Shown one piece after another: positions 10,207 through 21,136 of a stretch of DNA of 64,000 nucleotides. The translations under genes and the position numbers were made by a program. The notes below the pieces were generated by a model that was given only the letters and a program-made list of their open reading frames with translations, had not been told where the DNA came from and did not search any database. Source of the stretch: Avibacterium sp. 21-586 (GTDB lineage Bacteria; Pseudomonadota; Gammaproteobacteria; Enterobacterales; Pasteurellaceae); NCBI RefSeq assembly GCF_026226775.1, contig NZ_JAKKOD010000001.1, forward strand, positions 1,552,001 to 1,616,000, read 5' to 3'. Within the stretch, counting starts at the first letter, position 1; each line of letters begins with the position of its first letter.

Positions 10207-10674
10207 ATGCAAACATTAAAAGCTGGAGATTTTGCACCGCACTTTGCTTTGCTTGATCAAAATGGACAATCTGTTTCTCTTGCTAATTTTAAAGGTAAAA
10301 AAGTGTTGGTTTATTTTTACCCTAAAGCGCTCACACCAGGTTGCACCATACAGGCCTGTGGATTGCGTGATACAAAAGAGACACTTGAAGAACATAATGT
10401 GGTGATTTTAGGTATTAGCCCTGATAGTTCAAAAAAATTAGCGAATTTCACTGAGAAAAAATCGCTTAATTTTACCTTGCTTTCTGATCCAGAACATCAA
10501 GTCGCAGAGCAATTTGGTGTATGGGGAGAGAAAAAATTTATGGGGAAAACCTATGATGGCATTCACCGAATAACTTTTTTAATCGATGAACAAGGCAAAA
10601 TTGAAAAAGTATTTGATAAGTTTAAAACGGGTGAACATCACCAAGTGGTGTTAGATTATTTAGAGCAAGGATAG
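10207..10674 (+). CDS. bcp: Thiol peroxidase Bcp (peroxiredoxin Q type)
   Basis: Reduces hydroperoxides through a peroxidatic cysteine, drawing electrons from thioredoxin or related thiols. The motif TPGCTIQACGLRD holds the peroxidatic Cys and, five residues on, the resolving Cys. FGVWGEKKFMGKTYDGIHR is also diagnostic of the Bcp group. I chose the ATG at 10207 (155 aa, near the E. coli 156) because AAAGGA lies 8 nt before it. The in-frame ATG at 10198 would overlap that ribosome site. An uptake signal lies in the coding sequence at 10236-10244. The gene is divergent from dapA. Confidence 0.94.
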   Translation: MQTLKAGDFAPHFALLDQNGQSVSLANFKGKKVLVYFYPKALTPGCTIQACGLRDTKETLEEHNVVILGISPDSSKKLANFTEKKSLNFTLLSDPEHQVAEQFGVWGEKKFMGKTYDGIHRITFLIDEQGKIEKVFDKFKTGEHHQVVLDYLEQG

Positions 10675-11182
10675 TCACTATAACGTGTGTTTATTTATCA
10701 GGTGTGGTAGATAATCCTGTGCTATTTTAATTCATTGATTAATCAATTTGTTATTAAAAAGAGCACATCCTAAGGGGAAAAAGGTTTTTATTTTTAGCAC
10801 ACCTTTGAATTTATAATATTATTTAGCTCAAATTTTTCTCACAATTGGGGTAATAAAATAAAGTGCTATTATTCATTAGTTAGCGTATTGCCTTCCTCCA
10901 TATGGATACACAATATTATGATGGTTAATTTATATAATCATACACTATCTAGTCTCTACTTGTTCCGTTTCCTTAGTGTTCGTTACAGTATTCTAATGTA
11001 GATTTTTATTTATCAATTCTAATGAAAAATCCATGTATAAGTAAAAAATTCAACATAATATTTTTTATATTATGAAAAAATTTTACGATCAGGATCGCAT
11101 AATGTTGCTTCTTTTCTCATTATTCTTAATACGTTGGTTAATATCTTTGCCATAATTTCTAATATCTAAAAAGGAGAAAATA
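10675..11182 (+). other. 508-bp gap between bcp and the DNA ligase
   Basis: AT-rich with no supportable coding frame. The only local structure I see is the palindrome ATTGATTAATCAAT near 10734-10747. The ligase ribosome site AAGGAG is at 11171-11176. It may be decayed sequence, but no ancestor is recognisable. Confidence 0.5.
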
Positions 11183-12007
11183 TTGTTTCATATTAAACCT
11201 ATTTTATTGGTTTTTGTTATGCTATTTTCAATATTGATTTATGCGAAGCCCCCTGATTTAATGTTACTCGGTACTTACCACAATCAAGATGTAAAAAATT
11301 GGGTAATGAGTGAAAAATTGGACGGTGTTAGAGGATATTGGGATGGTAAGCAACTTTTTACGCGACATAACAAAATACTTAAGCCGCCGTTGTATTTCAT
11401 TAGAAATTTTCCACCTTTTGCTATTGATGGAGAGTTATTTAGTCAGCGTAATGAATTTGAGCAAATATCTTCCATCGTGCGTTCACAAAAAGATAAAGGT
11501 TGGGAAAAACTTAAACTTTATGTGTTCGATGTGCCGAATGCCAAGGGTAACTTGTTTGATCGCTTAGCTATGCTGGAACATTATTTAGCCCAACATCCAA
11601 GCGAATATATTGAAATTATTGAACAAATTCCGATTAACAGTTACGACCAAATACAACGTTTCTTGAACAGGATTGAGCAAAAAAAAGGAGAGGGAATAGT
11701 ATTGCGTAATCCGAATGCACCTTATGAAAATAAACGTAGTAATCAAATTTTAAAATTAAAAACCGAACTTGACGAAGAGTGTGAAGTAATCGCTCATCAT
11801 CAAGGTAAGGGTAAATTTAGCGGTAAACTAGGGGCTATTACGTGTAAAAATCACCGAGGTCAATTTAGAATTGGTTCTGGATTTAAATTAGCTGATAGAG
11901 AAAATCCACCAGCGATAGGTTCAATAATCACTTATAAATATCGCGGTTTAACGAAAAAAGGTTTACCAAGGTTCGCTACTTATTGGAGGATAAAACGTGT
12001 GGAATAA
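11183..12007 (+). CDS. Exported ATP-dependent DNA ligase (minimal, LigE-like)
   Basis: A minimal ATP-dependent DNA ligase, in addition to the NAD-dependent LigA expected elsewhere. Ligase motifs occur in order: I KLDGVRG with the adenylated Lys near residue 46, III FAIDGELF, IV EGIVLRNP, V LKLKTELDE; an OB-fold tail ends the protein. There is no extra DNA-binding domain, as in the H. influenzae enzyme (HI1182 type). The N-terminus is a clear signal peptide (IKPILLVFVMLFSILIYA), so it should act in the periplasm, perhaps on incoming or extracellular DNA. The start is TTG with AAGGAG 6 nt upstream. Confidence 0.88.
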   Translation: MFHIKPILLVFVMLFSILIYAKPPDLMLLGTYHNQDVKNWVMSEKLDGVRGYWDGKQLFTRHNKILKPPLYFIRNFPPFAIDGELFSQRNEFEQISSIVRSQKDKGWEKLKLYVFDVPNAKGNLFDRLAMLEHYLAQHPSEYIEIIEQIPINSYDQIQRFLNRIEQKKGEGIVLRNPNAPYENKRSNQILKLKTELDEECEVIAHHQGKGKFSGKLGAITCKNHRGQFRIGSGFKLADRENPPAIGSIITYKYRGLTKKGLPRFATYWRIKRVE

Positions 12008-12010
12008 AAT

Positions 12011-12032
12011 AAGGCAGATTATTATCTGCCTT
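12011..12032. terminator. Bidirectional terminator between ligase and metG
   Basis: Stem AAGGCAGAT / ATCTGCCTT with a TATT loop lies between the convergent ligase and metG genes. The minus-strand exit is T-rich, so it mainly suits metG. Confidence 0.6.
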
Positions 12033-12077
12033 AATCAAAAAATGCGCATCATGAAGGGGAATGCTCAATAGTTAAAA

Positions 12078-14129
12078 TTATTTTACACGAGAGCCAGTTT
12101 TTGCACCAGAATCCACATCAAGTAAGAATAAATCTGCGCCCCCCGTGCCTGCAGAAAGGATCATTCCTTCAGATAGACCAAATTTCATTTTGCGTGGTGC
12201 AAGGTTGGCGACCATAATCACCATTCGCCCTTCCAATTCTTCTGGTTTGTTGTAGGCTGCTTTAATGCCCGAGAACACTTGACGCTGTTCCATGCCTAAA
12301 TCTAGAATAAATTTTAATAATTTATTGCTTTCAGGCACAGCTTCGCATTTCAGCACTTTGGCAACGCGTAAGTCTAATTTGGCGAAATCATCAATGGTGA
12401 TGGTCTCTTCAAAAGGCTCAAAATCTGCTGCATTTTGCACCGCACTTTTTTCTGTGCTACTTTGCGGATTGAGTTGGGCATTTTCCGCTTTTGATGCTTC
12501 GATCATCTGCTCAATTTGCTTCATATCTAAACGAGAGAACAAGGCTTTAAATGGCGAAATTTTGTGAGCAAGCAATGGTGTTGTGAGGTTATTCCACGTA
12601 ATTTCAGTCTGTAAGAAGGCTTCAGCACGCTCGGCTAATTTGGGTAGCACAGGTTTTAAGTAGCCCATTAATACACGGAATAACTCAATACCCATTGAGC
12701 AAACTTGTTGTAATTCTTGCTCGCGCCCCTCTTCTTTTGCAATTACCCAAGGAGCTTTTTCGTCAATATATTTATTGGCTTTGTCTGTTAATGCCATAAT
12801 TTCACGAATGGCTTTGCCGAATTCACGGTTTTCGTAGTAAGTCGCAATGTTATCCGCTTGTGAAGTAAATTCTGCGAATAAGACGGGATCTTGTAAGGTC
12901 GCAGCTAATTCCCCTCCAAAACGTTTTTGGATAAAACCGGCATTGCGCGAAGCAAGATTGACTAATTTGTTTACCACATCAGTGTTCACACGCTGTACGA
13001 AATCTTCCAAATTGAGATCTAAATCGTCAATGCGGTTGCCTAATTTTGCCGCATAGTAGTAACGCAAATATTCTGGATCAAGGTGTTTTAAATAGGTTGC
13101 CGCTTGGATAAATGTGCCGCGAGATTTCGACATTTTCTCGCCATTAACGGTTACATAACCGTGTACAAAAATATTATCAGGCTTGCGTAATGCCACACCT
13201 TCTAACATCGCCGGCCAGAATAATGAGTGGAAGTACATAATATCTTTACCAATAAAATGATAAAGTTCAGCTTGGCTATCTTTATTCCAGAAGCTATCAA
13301 AATCAATATCACCTTTACGGTTGCACAGGTTTTTGAAAGACGCCATATAACCAATCGGCGCATCAAGCCAAACGTAGAAATATTTGTTTTCTGTCCCTGG
13401 GATTTTAAAACCGAAGTAAGGTGCATCACGAGAAATATCCCATTGCTGAAGCCCTGCTTCAAACCATTCTTGCATTTTGTTTGCCACTTCTTGTTGCAAT
13501 GAACCCGAGCGAATCCACGCTTTCAACATTGCTTCAAAACTTGGTAAGTCAAAGAAAAAATGCTCACTCTCTTTCAACACAGGCGTTGCCCCCGATACCG
13601 TAGAATGCGGATCGATTAATTCCGTTGGGCTGTAAGTGGCAGAACAAACTTCACAGTTATCACCATATTGATCAGGGGATTTACATTTTGGACAAGTGCC
13701 TTTAACGAAGCGATCAGGCAAGAACATTTGTTTTTCAGGATCAAATAATTGCGAAATAGTATGGCTTTTAATAAAACCATTTTCTTTTAATTTATTGTAA
13801 ATGCTTTCTGCCAGCTCGCGATTTTCTTCACTATGGGTTGAATAATAATTATCAAAACTAATGTTAAAGCCTTTGAAATCTTCAACGTGTTTTTGTTGCA
13901 CATCGGCGATTAACTGCTCAGGGGTAATGCCCATTTGATCGGCTTTAAGCATAATTGGCGTGCCGTGCGCATCATCAGCACAAACAAAATAAATTTCGTT
14001 GCCACGCATACGTTGGAAGCGCACCCAAATATCGGCTTGGATATGCTCAAGCATATGTCCTAAATGGATCGGACCGTTTGCATAAGGTAATGCGCAAGTG
14101 ACTAAAATTTTACGAGGTGAATTTGACAT
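12078..14129 (-). CDS. metG: Methionyl-tRNA synthetase MetG
   Basis: Charges tRNA-Met with methionine. At 683 aa it is near E. coli MetG (677 aa). The class I HIGH-type motif is [11 protein letters not shown] near residue 15-25. A zinc knuckle [17 protein letters not shown] lies near 146-162, and the KMSKSRGTF signature near 335. The C-terminal EMAP/Trbp111-type tRNA-binding and dimerisation domain begins near [12 protein letters not shown]. It is divergent from mrp. Confidence 0.97.
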   Translation of the reverse strand: MSNSPRKILVTCALPYANGPIHLGHMLEHIQADIWVRFQRMRGNEIYFVCADDAHGTPIMLKADQMGITPEQLIADVQQKHVEDFKGFNISFDNYYSTHSEENRELAESIYNKLKENGFIKSHTISQLFDPEKQMFLPDRFVKGTCPKCKSPDQYGDNCEVCSATYSPTELIDPHSTVSGATPVLKESEHFFFDLPSFEAMLKAWIRSGSLQQEVANKMQEWFEAGLQQWDISRDAPYFGFKIPGTENKYFYVWLDAPIGYMASFKNLCNRKGDIDFDSFWNKDSQAELYHFIGKDIMYFHSLFWPAMLEGVALRKPDNIFVHGYVTVNGEKMSKSRGTFIQAATYLKHLDPEYLRYYYAAKLGNRIDDLDLNLEDFVQRVNTDVVNKLVNLASRNAGFIQKRFGGELAATLQDPVLFAEFTSQADNIATYYENREFGKAIREIMALTDKANKYIDEKAPWVIAKEEGREQELQQVCSMGIELFRVLMGYLKPVLPKLAERAEAFLQTEITWNNLTTPLLAHKISPFKALFSRLDMKQIEQMIEASKAENAQLNPQSSTEKSAVQNAADFEPFEETITIDDFAKLDLRVAKVLKCEAVPESNKLLKFILDLGMEQRQVFSGIKAAYNKPEELEGRMVIMVANLAPRKMKFGLSEGMILSAGTGGADLFLLDVDSGAKTGSRVK

Positions 14130-14317
14130 TATCTGTTACCTTTATCATCAGAAAAATTGTGCCGAATTTTACCTTATTGGCGGTATTTTTTCCAGTTCCA
14201 GGCAGTTTATCTCAATTTATACTTAACAGCACCGCCTTACCGTGTTTAAATATACCCACAAATTTACTCAACTATTCTCTAACTATTTACTTAACAGCGA
14301 CTTAACAATAGGAAATA

Positions 14318-15445
14318 ATGATGAGCATTCATTTTTCAGCGAATTTAAGCGAGGCTCAACAAGCCGAGATCCAACAATTATTCCAACAATTTCAACACCC
14401 TAGCTTACAACGTGATTTAATCACTCTTAATGCGATCAAAAAAGTAGAGCTAGGCGCAGGCGTTTTACGCATTGAAATCACAATGCCTTTTGCGTGGAAC
14501 AGTGGTTTTGAACAATTAAAAGCAACGCTAACCAATGAGCTAGAAAAAATCACCCAAGCCACAGAAGTAAAATGGGTGCTGAATTATCAAATTGCGACTT
14601 TAAAACGCGCCAATAATCACCCCGCGGTGAAAGGTATCAAAAATATTATTGCAGTAAGTTCAGGCAAAGGCGGCGTGGGTAAATCTACCGTTTCTGTCAA
14701 TTTAGCTTTAGCCTTACAAGCACAAGGTGCCAAAGTTGGCTTGCTCGATGCGGATATTTATGGCCCATCTGTCCCCCATATGCTTGGCGTGGCAGATCAG
14801 CGTCCAACTTCGCCAGACAACAAACATATTAACCCCATTGAAGTATATGGATTACGCACCAACTCTATTGGCTATTTGATGGAACCTGATAACGCCACCA
14901 TCTGGCGCGGCCCAATGGCAAGCAGTGCGCTAAGCCAACTTTTGCAAGAAACCTTATGGGCGAAAGATGGCGTCGAGCTAGATTATTTAGTGATTGATAT
15001 GCCGCCCGGCACAGGCGATATTCAGCTTACGCTCTCACAACAAATCCCTGTAACTGGAGCGATTGTGGTGACCACACCGCAAGATATTGCTTTAATTGAT
15101 GCAATTAAAGGTATTTCAATGTTCCAGCGTGTTTCTGTCCCTGTGCTTGGTATTGTGGAAAATATGTCTGTGCATATTTGTAGTAATTGCGGCCATCACG
15201 AACCTATTTTTGGTACAGGTGGTGCAGAAAAAATGGCAGAAAAATATCAAGTAAAAGTGCTTGCACAACAGCCATTGCATATCCGCTTGCGCGAAGATAT
15301 GGATAACGGCAAACCAACAGTGGTTTCCGCACTAGATAGCGAAATTGCCCAATCTTTCCTACAACTCGCCGAAAAAGTTGCCAGCGAACTTTATTGGCAA
15401 GGTGAAATTATTCCAAGCGAAATTTTATTTAAAGCAGTGGAATAA
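14318..15445 (+). CDS. mrp: Fe-S cluster carrier ATPase Mrp (ApbC)
   Basis: P-loop ATPase thought to carry and deliver Fe-S clusters. 375 aa: an N-terminal MIP18-like domain (about 1-95), then the deviant Walker A VSSGKGGVGKSTVSVNLAL. The MRP-type CxxC (HICSNCGHHEPIFG) that bridges a cluster between subunits follows. It starts divergently from metG, as in many gammaproteobacteria. The gene ends with uptake-signal-like DNA. Confidence 0.95.
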   Translation: MMSIHFSANLSEAQQAEIQQLFQQFQHPSLQRDLITLNAIKKVELGAGVLRIEITMPFAWNSGFEQLKATLTNELEKITQATEVKWVLNYQIATLKRANNHPAVKGIKNIIAVSSGKGGVGKSTVSVNLALALQAQGAKVGLLDADIYGPSVPHMLGVADQRPTSPDNKHINPIEVYGLRTNSIGYLMEPDNATIWRGPMASSALSQLLQETLWAKDGVELDYLVIDMPPGTGDIQLTLSQQIPVTGAIVVTTPQDIALIDAIKGISMFQRVSVPVLGIVENMSVHICSNCGHHEPIFGTGGAEKMAEKYQVKVLAQQPLHIRLREDMDNGKPTVVSALDSEIAQSFLQLAEKVASELYWQGEIIPSEILFKAVE

Positions 15446-15469
15446 AAATAACATAAGCGAAAGAGCGGT

Positions 15470-15522
15470 GGTTTTTACGGAATTTTACGTGGTTAAAAAT
15501 TTGTGGAAAAGTACCGCTCTTT
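15470..15522 (+). terminator. Hairpin of two variant uptake signals after mrp
   Basis: AAAGAGCGGT (15470-15479) and ACCGCTCTTT (15513-15522) are perfect inverted repeats 25 nt after the mrp stop. They differ from the uptake consensus by one base (GAGCGGT for GTGCGGT). They are a likely terminator. Confidence 0.55.
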
Positions 15523-15581
15523 ATTATTTAGTTCATTATTGTTGGCTGATTACTTATTTCTTTGTGGTAAATAACGGGTTT

Positions 15582-15773
15582 CGCTCGTTGAGCGACTTCC
15601 TTTCTTTTGCTTACCCAAAAGAAAGGAAGCAAAGAAAAAGGAACCCCGATCAAACCACTTTTCCTCATTCCAATAAAATTTTCTTAACGAAAAATCAGCC
15701 TGATGTTCGCTTGGCTCCCGTTCGGCGTGATTTTTCTAAAAATTTTATTTCCATTCGGGCGGTTTGGACGGGG
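15582..15773. repeat. Structured intergenic element with three nested or serial hairpins
   Basis: This part of the 459-bp gap between mrp and rpsO is packed with inverted repeats. CGCTC-GTT-GAGCG is at 15582-15594. A perfect 14-bp stem CTTCCTTTCTTTTG / CAAAAGAAAGGAAG is at 15596-15629. A long-range structure has outer arms CCCCGATCAAACC (15644-15656) and GGTTTGGACGGGG (15761-15773). Its inner arms are AATAAAATTTT (15672-15682) with AAAATTTTATT (15739-15749), and AAAAATCA (15690-15697) with TGATTTTT (15728-15735). It does not look coding. I suspect a dispersed, RNA-structured Pasteurellaceae repeat, but copy number cannot be tested here. Confidence 0.6.
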
Positions 15774-15860
15774 AATGGGGGGGCTAAATTTTAAAGTGCG
15801 GTGTTTTTTTGGGGGGCAGACATAGGTTTATTTTTGCTATTGATAAAATATCCCCATAAA

Positions 15861-15886
15861 AAAACGCTCAATGTCTTGAGCGTTTT
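15861..15886 (-). terminator. rpsO terminator
   Basis: Perfect 11-bp stem AAAACGCTCAA / TTGAGCGTTTT with a 4-base loop, followed on the minus strand by a T tract. It lies just downstream of rpsO. Confidence 0.85.
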
Positions 15887-15904
15887 CTTGTTCTAATTTG
15901 GAAA

Positions 15905-16174
15905 TTAGCGACGTAAACCTAAACGAGCGATAGTTTCGCTGTATTTAGCTAAATCAGTACGTTTTAAGTAGTCTAATAATTTACGACGACGAGAAACCAT
16001 ACGTAATAAACCACGGCGACCGTGATGGTCTTTTTTATGCACAGCAAAGTGTGCTTGTAAGTGGTTGATTTGTGCAGTTAATAATGCAATTTGAACTTCT
16101 GATGAACCAGTATCTTTTGCATCACGACCAAATTCAGCAACGATCGCTGCTTTTTTTTCTGTGCTTAGAGACAT
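15905..16174 (-). CDS. rpsO: 30S ribosomal protein S15
   Basis: Binds the central domain of 16S rRNA early in 30S assembly. The 89-aa product beginning [19 protein letters not shown] has the exact family length; the core [20 protein letters not shown] and [21 protein letters not shown] are characteristic. The frame is open ten residues further upstream, but the ATG at 16174 has GAGGAT at the right distance. It is followed by a strong terminator. Confidence 0.97.
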   Translation of the reverse strand: MSLSTEKKAAIVAEFGRDAKDTGSSEVQIALLTAQINHLQAHFAVHKKDHHGRRGLLRMVSRRRKLLDYLKRTDLAKYSETIARLGLRR

Positions 16175-16342
16175 ATTAAAATCCTCAATAGTAGGGTTAG
16201 TCATACATCAAACGCCGATCTCTAATTCAGCGCCGACAAGGAACAACAATTGTAGCGATTAAGAGAAAAAATGCAATAAATATCTTGGGATTTTTTCGCT
16301 CAACAAGGTAGTATAAGAACAGTTTTTTAACAGGAATTAACA

Positions 16343-17466
16343 ATGAAAATACTCATCGCACCTGATTCATTCAAAGAAAGTTTGACCGCGCTTGAAGTGG
16401 CGGAGGCGATTGAAATTGGGTTTCGCAAGATTTTTCCGCACGCGCAATATTGCAAAATCCCAATGGCTGACGGTGGGGAGGGCACAGTGCAATCTTTGGT
16501 GGACGCCACGCAAGGAAAGCTTATCCAATGTACGGTTACCGCCCCTTTGGGCAATAAGATTGACGCATTTTGGGGGCTTTCTGGTGATGGTGAAACCGCA
16601 TTCATTGAAATGGCAGCAGCGTCGGGGTTGCATCTTGTGCCAATGGAGGCACGCAACCCATTGAAAACCACCAGTTTTGGTACGGGAGAATTAATTTTAA
16701 ACGCCTTACATTATGGGGTGAAAAAAATTATTCTCGGCATTGGTGGAAGTGCAACCAATGACGCTGGCGTGGGAATGTTGCAGGCTTTGGGGGCTTGCTT
16801 TCTCAATGCTGAAAATCAATCTTTGGGCTATGGTGGTGAACAGTTAATTCACACCGCTCATATTGATTTAAGCCAACTTGATTCACGTTTAGCGCAAGTA
16901 CAAATTGAAGTGGCTTGTGATGTGAATAATCCATTATGTGGTGAAACTGGCGCATCAGCAGTGTTTGGGCCGCAAAAAGGTGCTACCACTCAAATGGTGC
17001 AACAACTTGATGCCGCGCTTGCTCATTTTGCAGGAAAAGTACAGCAACAGTTGGACATTAATATCTACAATCAAGCTGGCACTGGTGCGGCTGGCGGAAT
17101 GGGCGGTGGGTTATTGTTATTGCCTAAAGTGCGGTTAAAAAAAGGCGTAGATATTGTGTTAGAAACCTTAAATTTTAGCACCCAAGTGAAAGATGCCGAT
17201 TTGGTGATTACTGGGGAAGGGCGAATGGACGGGCAGAGTGCTTACGGAAAATCGCCAAATTTGCCAAGCAATTTGGTAAACCTGTGATTGCTATCGTAGG
17301 CAGCCTGCGGGAAGATTATGAAGTGGTGTATGAGCTGGGCATTGATGCAGTATTCCCTATTATTCGTCAACTTGATAATCCGAAAAACACACTACAAGCT
17401 GGTAGAGAAAATATAATTTCTGCTAGTCAAAATATTGCACGATTTTATCAATTAATGATGCGATGA
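16343..17466 (+). pseudogene. Glycerate kinase, frameshifted
   Basis: Class of GarK/GlxK kinases that phosphorylate D-glycerate. The first frame (16343-17287) carries the start KILIAPDSFKESLTALEVAE, the MADGGEGT motif, GIGGSATNDAGVGMLQALG and LVITGEGRMDGQSAYGKS. It then runs out as NLPSNLVNL. The family C-terminus continues in another frame from about 17257 (IAKFAKQFGKPVIAIVGSL) to 17466. Between GKS and IAK the usual T/A-P-I/V-G codons are missing. A net loss of about 13 bases would explain both the gap and the frame change. Combined length would be about 370 aa, close to the family's 378-381. It is probably inactive unless this is a sequencing error. Confidence 0.85.
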
Positions 17467-17546
17467 AATAATCTGCCATAAAGAAAAAGTAAGTGCGGTA
17501 GTTATTTTACTCGTTTTACATCATACGTGTGTTCTTTTATAACTTT

Positions 17547-18248
17547 TTAATTATGTTGGTCTTTTTGGCTTAAATAAAATTCTGCAAGAGCTAAGTCATC
17601 AGGATGGGTAATTTTAATGTTACTCGTTTTTCCCATTACTAATTGAGGTTTAAAGCCTAAAAGCTCCATTGCAGAAGATTCATCTGTGATATTTTGTTGT
17701 TGTATTAAGGCATATTCTATGGCCTGCTTCAGTGAAGCAAGAGGGAAAAATTGGGGCGTTTGAGCCAACCAAATTTCAGTGCGATCTTCAGTCTTTTCAA
17801 TTAAGTGATATGGATTACTTCTCTTTATTGTATCGACAGCAGGAATAGCAAGGATTGCACCATCTGGATGAGTAATACTTGCCAACGCCTCCAACTCTTG
17901 CAGGGTCAAACAGGGACGAGCTGCATCATGTACCATTACCCAAGCATTTTCTTCAGTATTAATCGCTCTTAATCCATTTAGTACCGATTCGGCACGAGTT
18001 TCTCCACCATTGATCAGCGTAATGTTCGGATGTTGTAACAAATTGATTTCAGATAAGTAAGAATCATTTGGGTTAATAGCAAGAACAATACGAGAAATCT
18101 TGTCGGCACTTAACAGTAATTCAAGGGTATGTTCAAGAATTGTTTTGCCATGGATAGTTAAATATTGCTTAGGTCGATCGGCATTCATTCGACGCCCAAT
18201 TCCTGCGGCAGGAACTAAGGCAATAATTTTGCGTTCAGTATTACTCAT
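17547..18248 (-). CDS. ispD: 2-C-methyl-D-erythritol 4-phosphate cytidylyltransferase IspD
   Basis: Third step of the MEP isoprenoid pathway: joins CTP and MEP to give CDP-ME. 233 aa with the nucleotidyltransferase signature LVPAAGIGRRMNADRPKQYL at the start, VHDAARPC near residue 104 and the late ITHPDDLALAEFYL. Its start codon overlaps the ftsB stop by one base (ATGA-type junction), so the two are translationally coupled. ispF would usually follow but is absent here. Confidence 0.96.
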   Translation of the reverse strand: MSNTERKIIALVPAAGIGRRMNADRPKQYLTIHGKTILEHTLELLLSADKISRIVLAINPNDSYLSEINLLQHPNITLINGGETRAESVLNGLRAINTEENAWVMVHDAARPCLTLQELEALASITHPDGAILAIPAVDTIKRSNPYHLIEKTEDRTEIWLAQTPQFFPLASLKQAIEYALIQQQNITDESSAMELLGFKPQLVMGKTSNIKITHPDDLALAEFYLSQKDQHN

Positions 18249-18526
18249 TATTTATTTTCTTTAACAATTCGATAAAAAATTTCATTATTTTTGATCATCT
18301 CATGTTGTTGTCGAGCTCTTTCTTCAATTGCATCTACACCTTCTTTGAGATCTTTAATTTCAGCAGCAATTGCCTGATTTCTTTGAGTCAATTGTTCATT
18401 TTCTTGTTGATGTTGAGTAATCTCTTGCTGAAACTGTTTGTTATCAAAATATCCATTTTTGCCAAACCAAAAGTTATATTGGAATAATAACAATATTGTT
18501 AGCAAAAGAAATACAAGTAAACGCAT
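18248..18526 (-). CDS. ftsB: Cell-division protein FtsB
   Basis: A small bitopic divisome protein that works with FtsL and FtsQ to activate septal peptidoglycan synthesis. 92 aa: an N-terminal transmembrane helix (LLVFLLLTILLLFQYNFWFG), then a periplasmic coiled coil rich in Gln/Glu (about 28-70), ending ENEIFYRIV-type sequence. The ftsB-ispD pairing is the standard gammaproteobacterial arrangement. Confidence 0.95.
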   Translation of the reverse strand: MRLLVFLLLTILLLFQYNFWFGKNGYFDNKQFQQEITQHQQENEQLTQRNQAIAAEIKDLKEGVDAIEERARQQHEMIKNNEIFYRIVKENK

Positions 18527-18658
18527 AACGTTCCTCTATTATTCTGTGCTAAATGCAATAGTATACGTTGAAATCATAAAAAAGTTACACAAAACTTCTT
18601 TGAGATAATAAATATTCACAGCATACTGTTACACGAAATTCACTTCAATCACAATAAT

Positions 18659-18690
18659 AAAAAAGTGCAGGTTGAACCCCTACACTTTTT
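18659..18690 (-). terminator. eno terminator
   Basis: The imperfect inverted repeat AAAAAAGTGCAGG / CCCCTACACTTTTT lies 27 nt downstream of eno, with T runs on the minus-strand exit. Confidence 0.65.
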
Positions 18691-18716
18691 ATTATCAAGT
18701 GGTCAATTGTTGTTGA

Positions 18717-20039
<1,323 letters not shown>

Positions 20040-20268
20040 TTAATTTTCAAAGATAAAATCTGAAATCTCGTTCATCTTAAAACGATTTTTCATTTTTGTC
20101 TTGTAAAAAATGCGATTAAATTGATCACTGTTAAATTTTAGTACATTCATTGCTGGAAATCTAGAAAGCGAGTGTTAGGTTGCTAGAAATAAATTGACTG
20201 CAAATTGCCCTATGAAATATTTTTTGTAATAAAATAACCGCACGTTAATGATAAATAGGATAAAAATT

Positions 20269-21093
20269 ATGCGTTGGCAAGGGCGTAGAGAAAGCACAAA
20301 TGTTGAAGATAGAAGAAATTCAAGGGGAAGCTTTCGTGGAGGAAAACAAATAGGTGTACTCAGTTTTATCATTTTGCTTGTTGGTGCCTATTATGGCGTA
20401 GACCTTTCTGGGTTGGTTGGCACACCTGATTTTAGTGATCCAATAAGTTTAAATACGCAAGAGCAACAAAGGCTTGATAGCTTATCGAGAGTCGTCTTAG
20501 CCGATACGGAAAATGTATGGGGAAATTATTTTGCTCAGCATAATCAATCTTACCATCCGCCTATTATGGTACTTTACAATCGTGAAACACACACTGCCTG
20601 TGGAATGGGACAGGCCGCAATTGGCCCCTTTTATTGTCCAAATGACTATCGTCTTTATCTTGATCTTTCTTTTTACAATGATATGAGAAATCAGTTGGAT
20701 GCAGAGGGGGACTCTGCCTTTGCTTATGTGATTGCACACGAAGTAGGGCATCATATCCAAAATTTATTGGGGATTTTGCCTAAAGTGCATCAGGCTCAAC
20801 GAAATTTAAGCCCCATACAAGCTAATCAACTTTCTGTGAAATTAGAATTACAAGCCGATTGTTTTGCGGGCGTATGGGCAAGCCAAGCAAGCAAAATAGG
20901 TTTATTTGAAACAGGTGATATTGAAAAAATCTTTCGGGCAGCTCAAGCTGTTGGTGATGATCGATTACAAAAACGCACACAAGGATACATCGTCCCAGAT
21001 AGTTTTACGCACGGTACTTCTGCGCAGCGTCTAGCGTGGTTTAAGCGAGGATTCCAAAGTGGTCAGCCTAGGCAGTGTGATACATTTGATTGA
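20269..21093 (+). CDS. ypfJ: YpfJ-family zinc metallopeptidase
   Basis: A neutral zinc metallopeptidase of the YpfJ/KPN_02809 family, anchored by one N-terminal membrane segment (IGVLSFIILLVGAYYGVDL). The zinc-binding motif VIAHEVGHHIQN (HExxH) is near residue 164-175 and the family segment LELQADCFAGVWA follows. Its biological substrate is unknown. I chose the ATG at 20269 (274 aa, MRWQGRRES..., the usual family start) with TAGGATAA before it. An upstream in-frame ATG at 20248 lacks a ribosome site. Confidence 0.9.
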   Translation: MRWQGRRESTNVEDRRNSRGSFRGGKQIGVLSFIILLVGAYYGVDLSGLVGTPDFSDPISLNTQEQQRLDSLSRVVLADTENVWGNYFAQHNQSYHPPIMVLYNRETHTACGMGQAAIGPFYCPNDYRLYLDLSFYNDMRNQLDAEGDSAFAYVIAHEVGHHIQNLLGILPKVHQAQRNLSPIQANQLSVKLELQADCFAGVWASQASKIGLFETGDIEKIFRAAQAVGDDRLQKRTQGYIVPDSFTHGTSAQRLAWFKRGFQSGQPRQCDTFD

Positions 21094-21097
21094 GAAT

Positions 21098-21126
21098 AAA
21101 AATGGAAGTCTATGACTTCCATTTTT
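21098..21126. terminator. Bidirectional terminator between ypfJ and lysC
   Basis: Perfect 13-bp stem AAAAATGGAAGTC / GACTTCCATTTTT with a 3-base loop, with A and T runs on both sides. It serves both convergent genes. Confidence 0.9.
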
Positions 21127-21136
21127 ATCATTATGA

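Noticed and set aside
10675-11182. Search for a small RNA or lost gene between bcp and the ligase
   Set aside because: No promoter-terminator pair, no persistent frame and no familiar sequence.
14130-14317. Near-repeat CTTAACAGC twice in the metG-mrp gap as an operator
   Set aside because: Short, unequal context and no supporting regulator; not distinguishable from chance.
15345-15794. 149-codon open frame overlapping the end of mrp
   Set aside because: It runs through inverted repeats and uptake-signal hairpins, overlaps mrp out of frame and has no ribosome site; structured non-coding DNA explains it.
20248-20268. Earlier ATG for ypfJ
   Set aside because: No ribosome site; the family start MRWQGRRES at 20269 has one.
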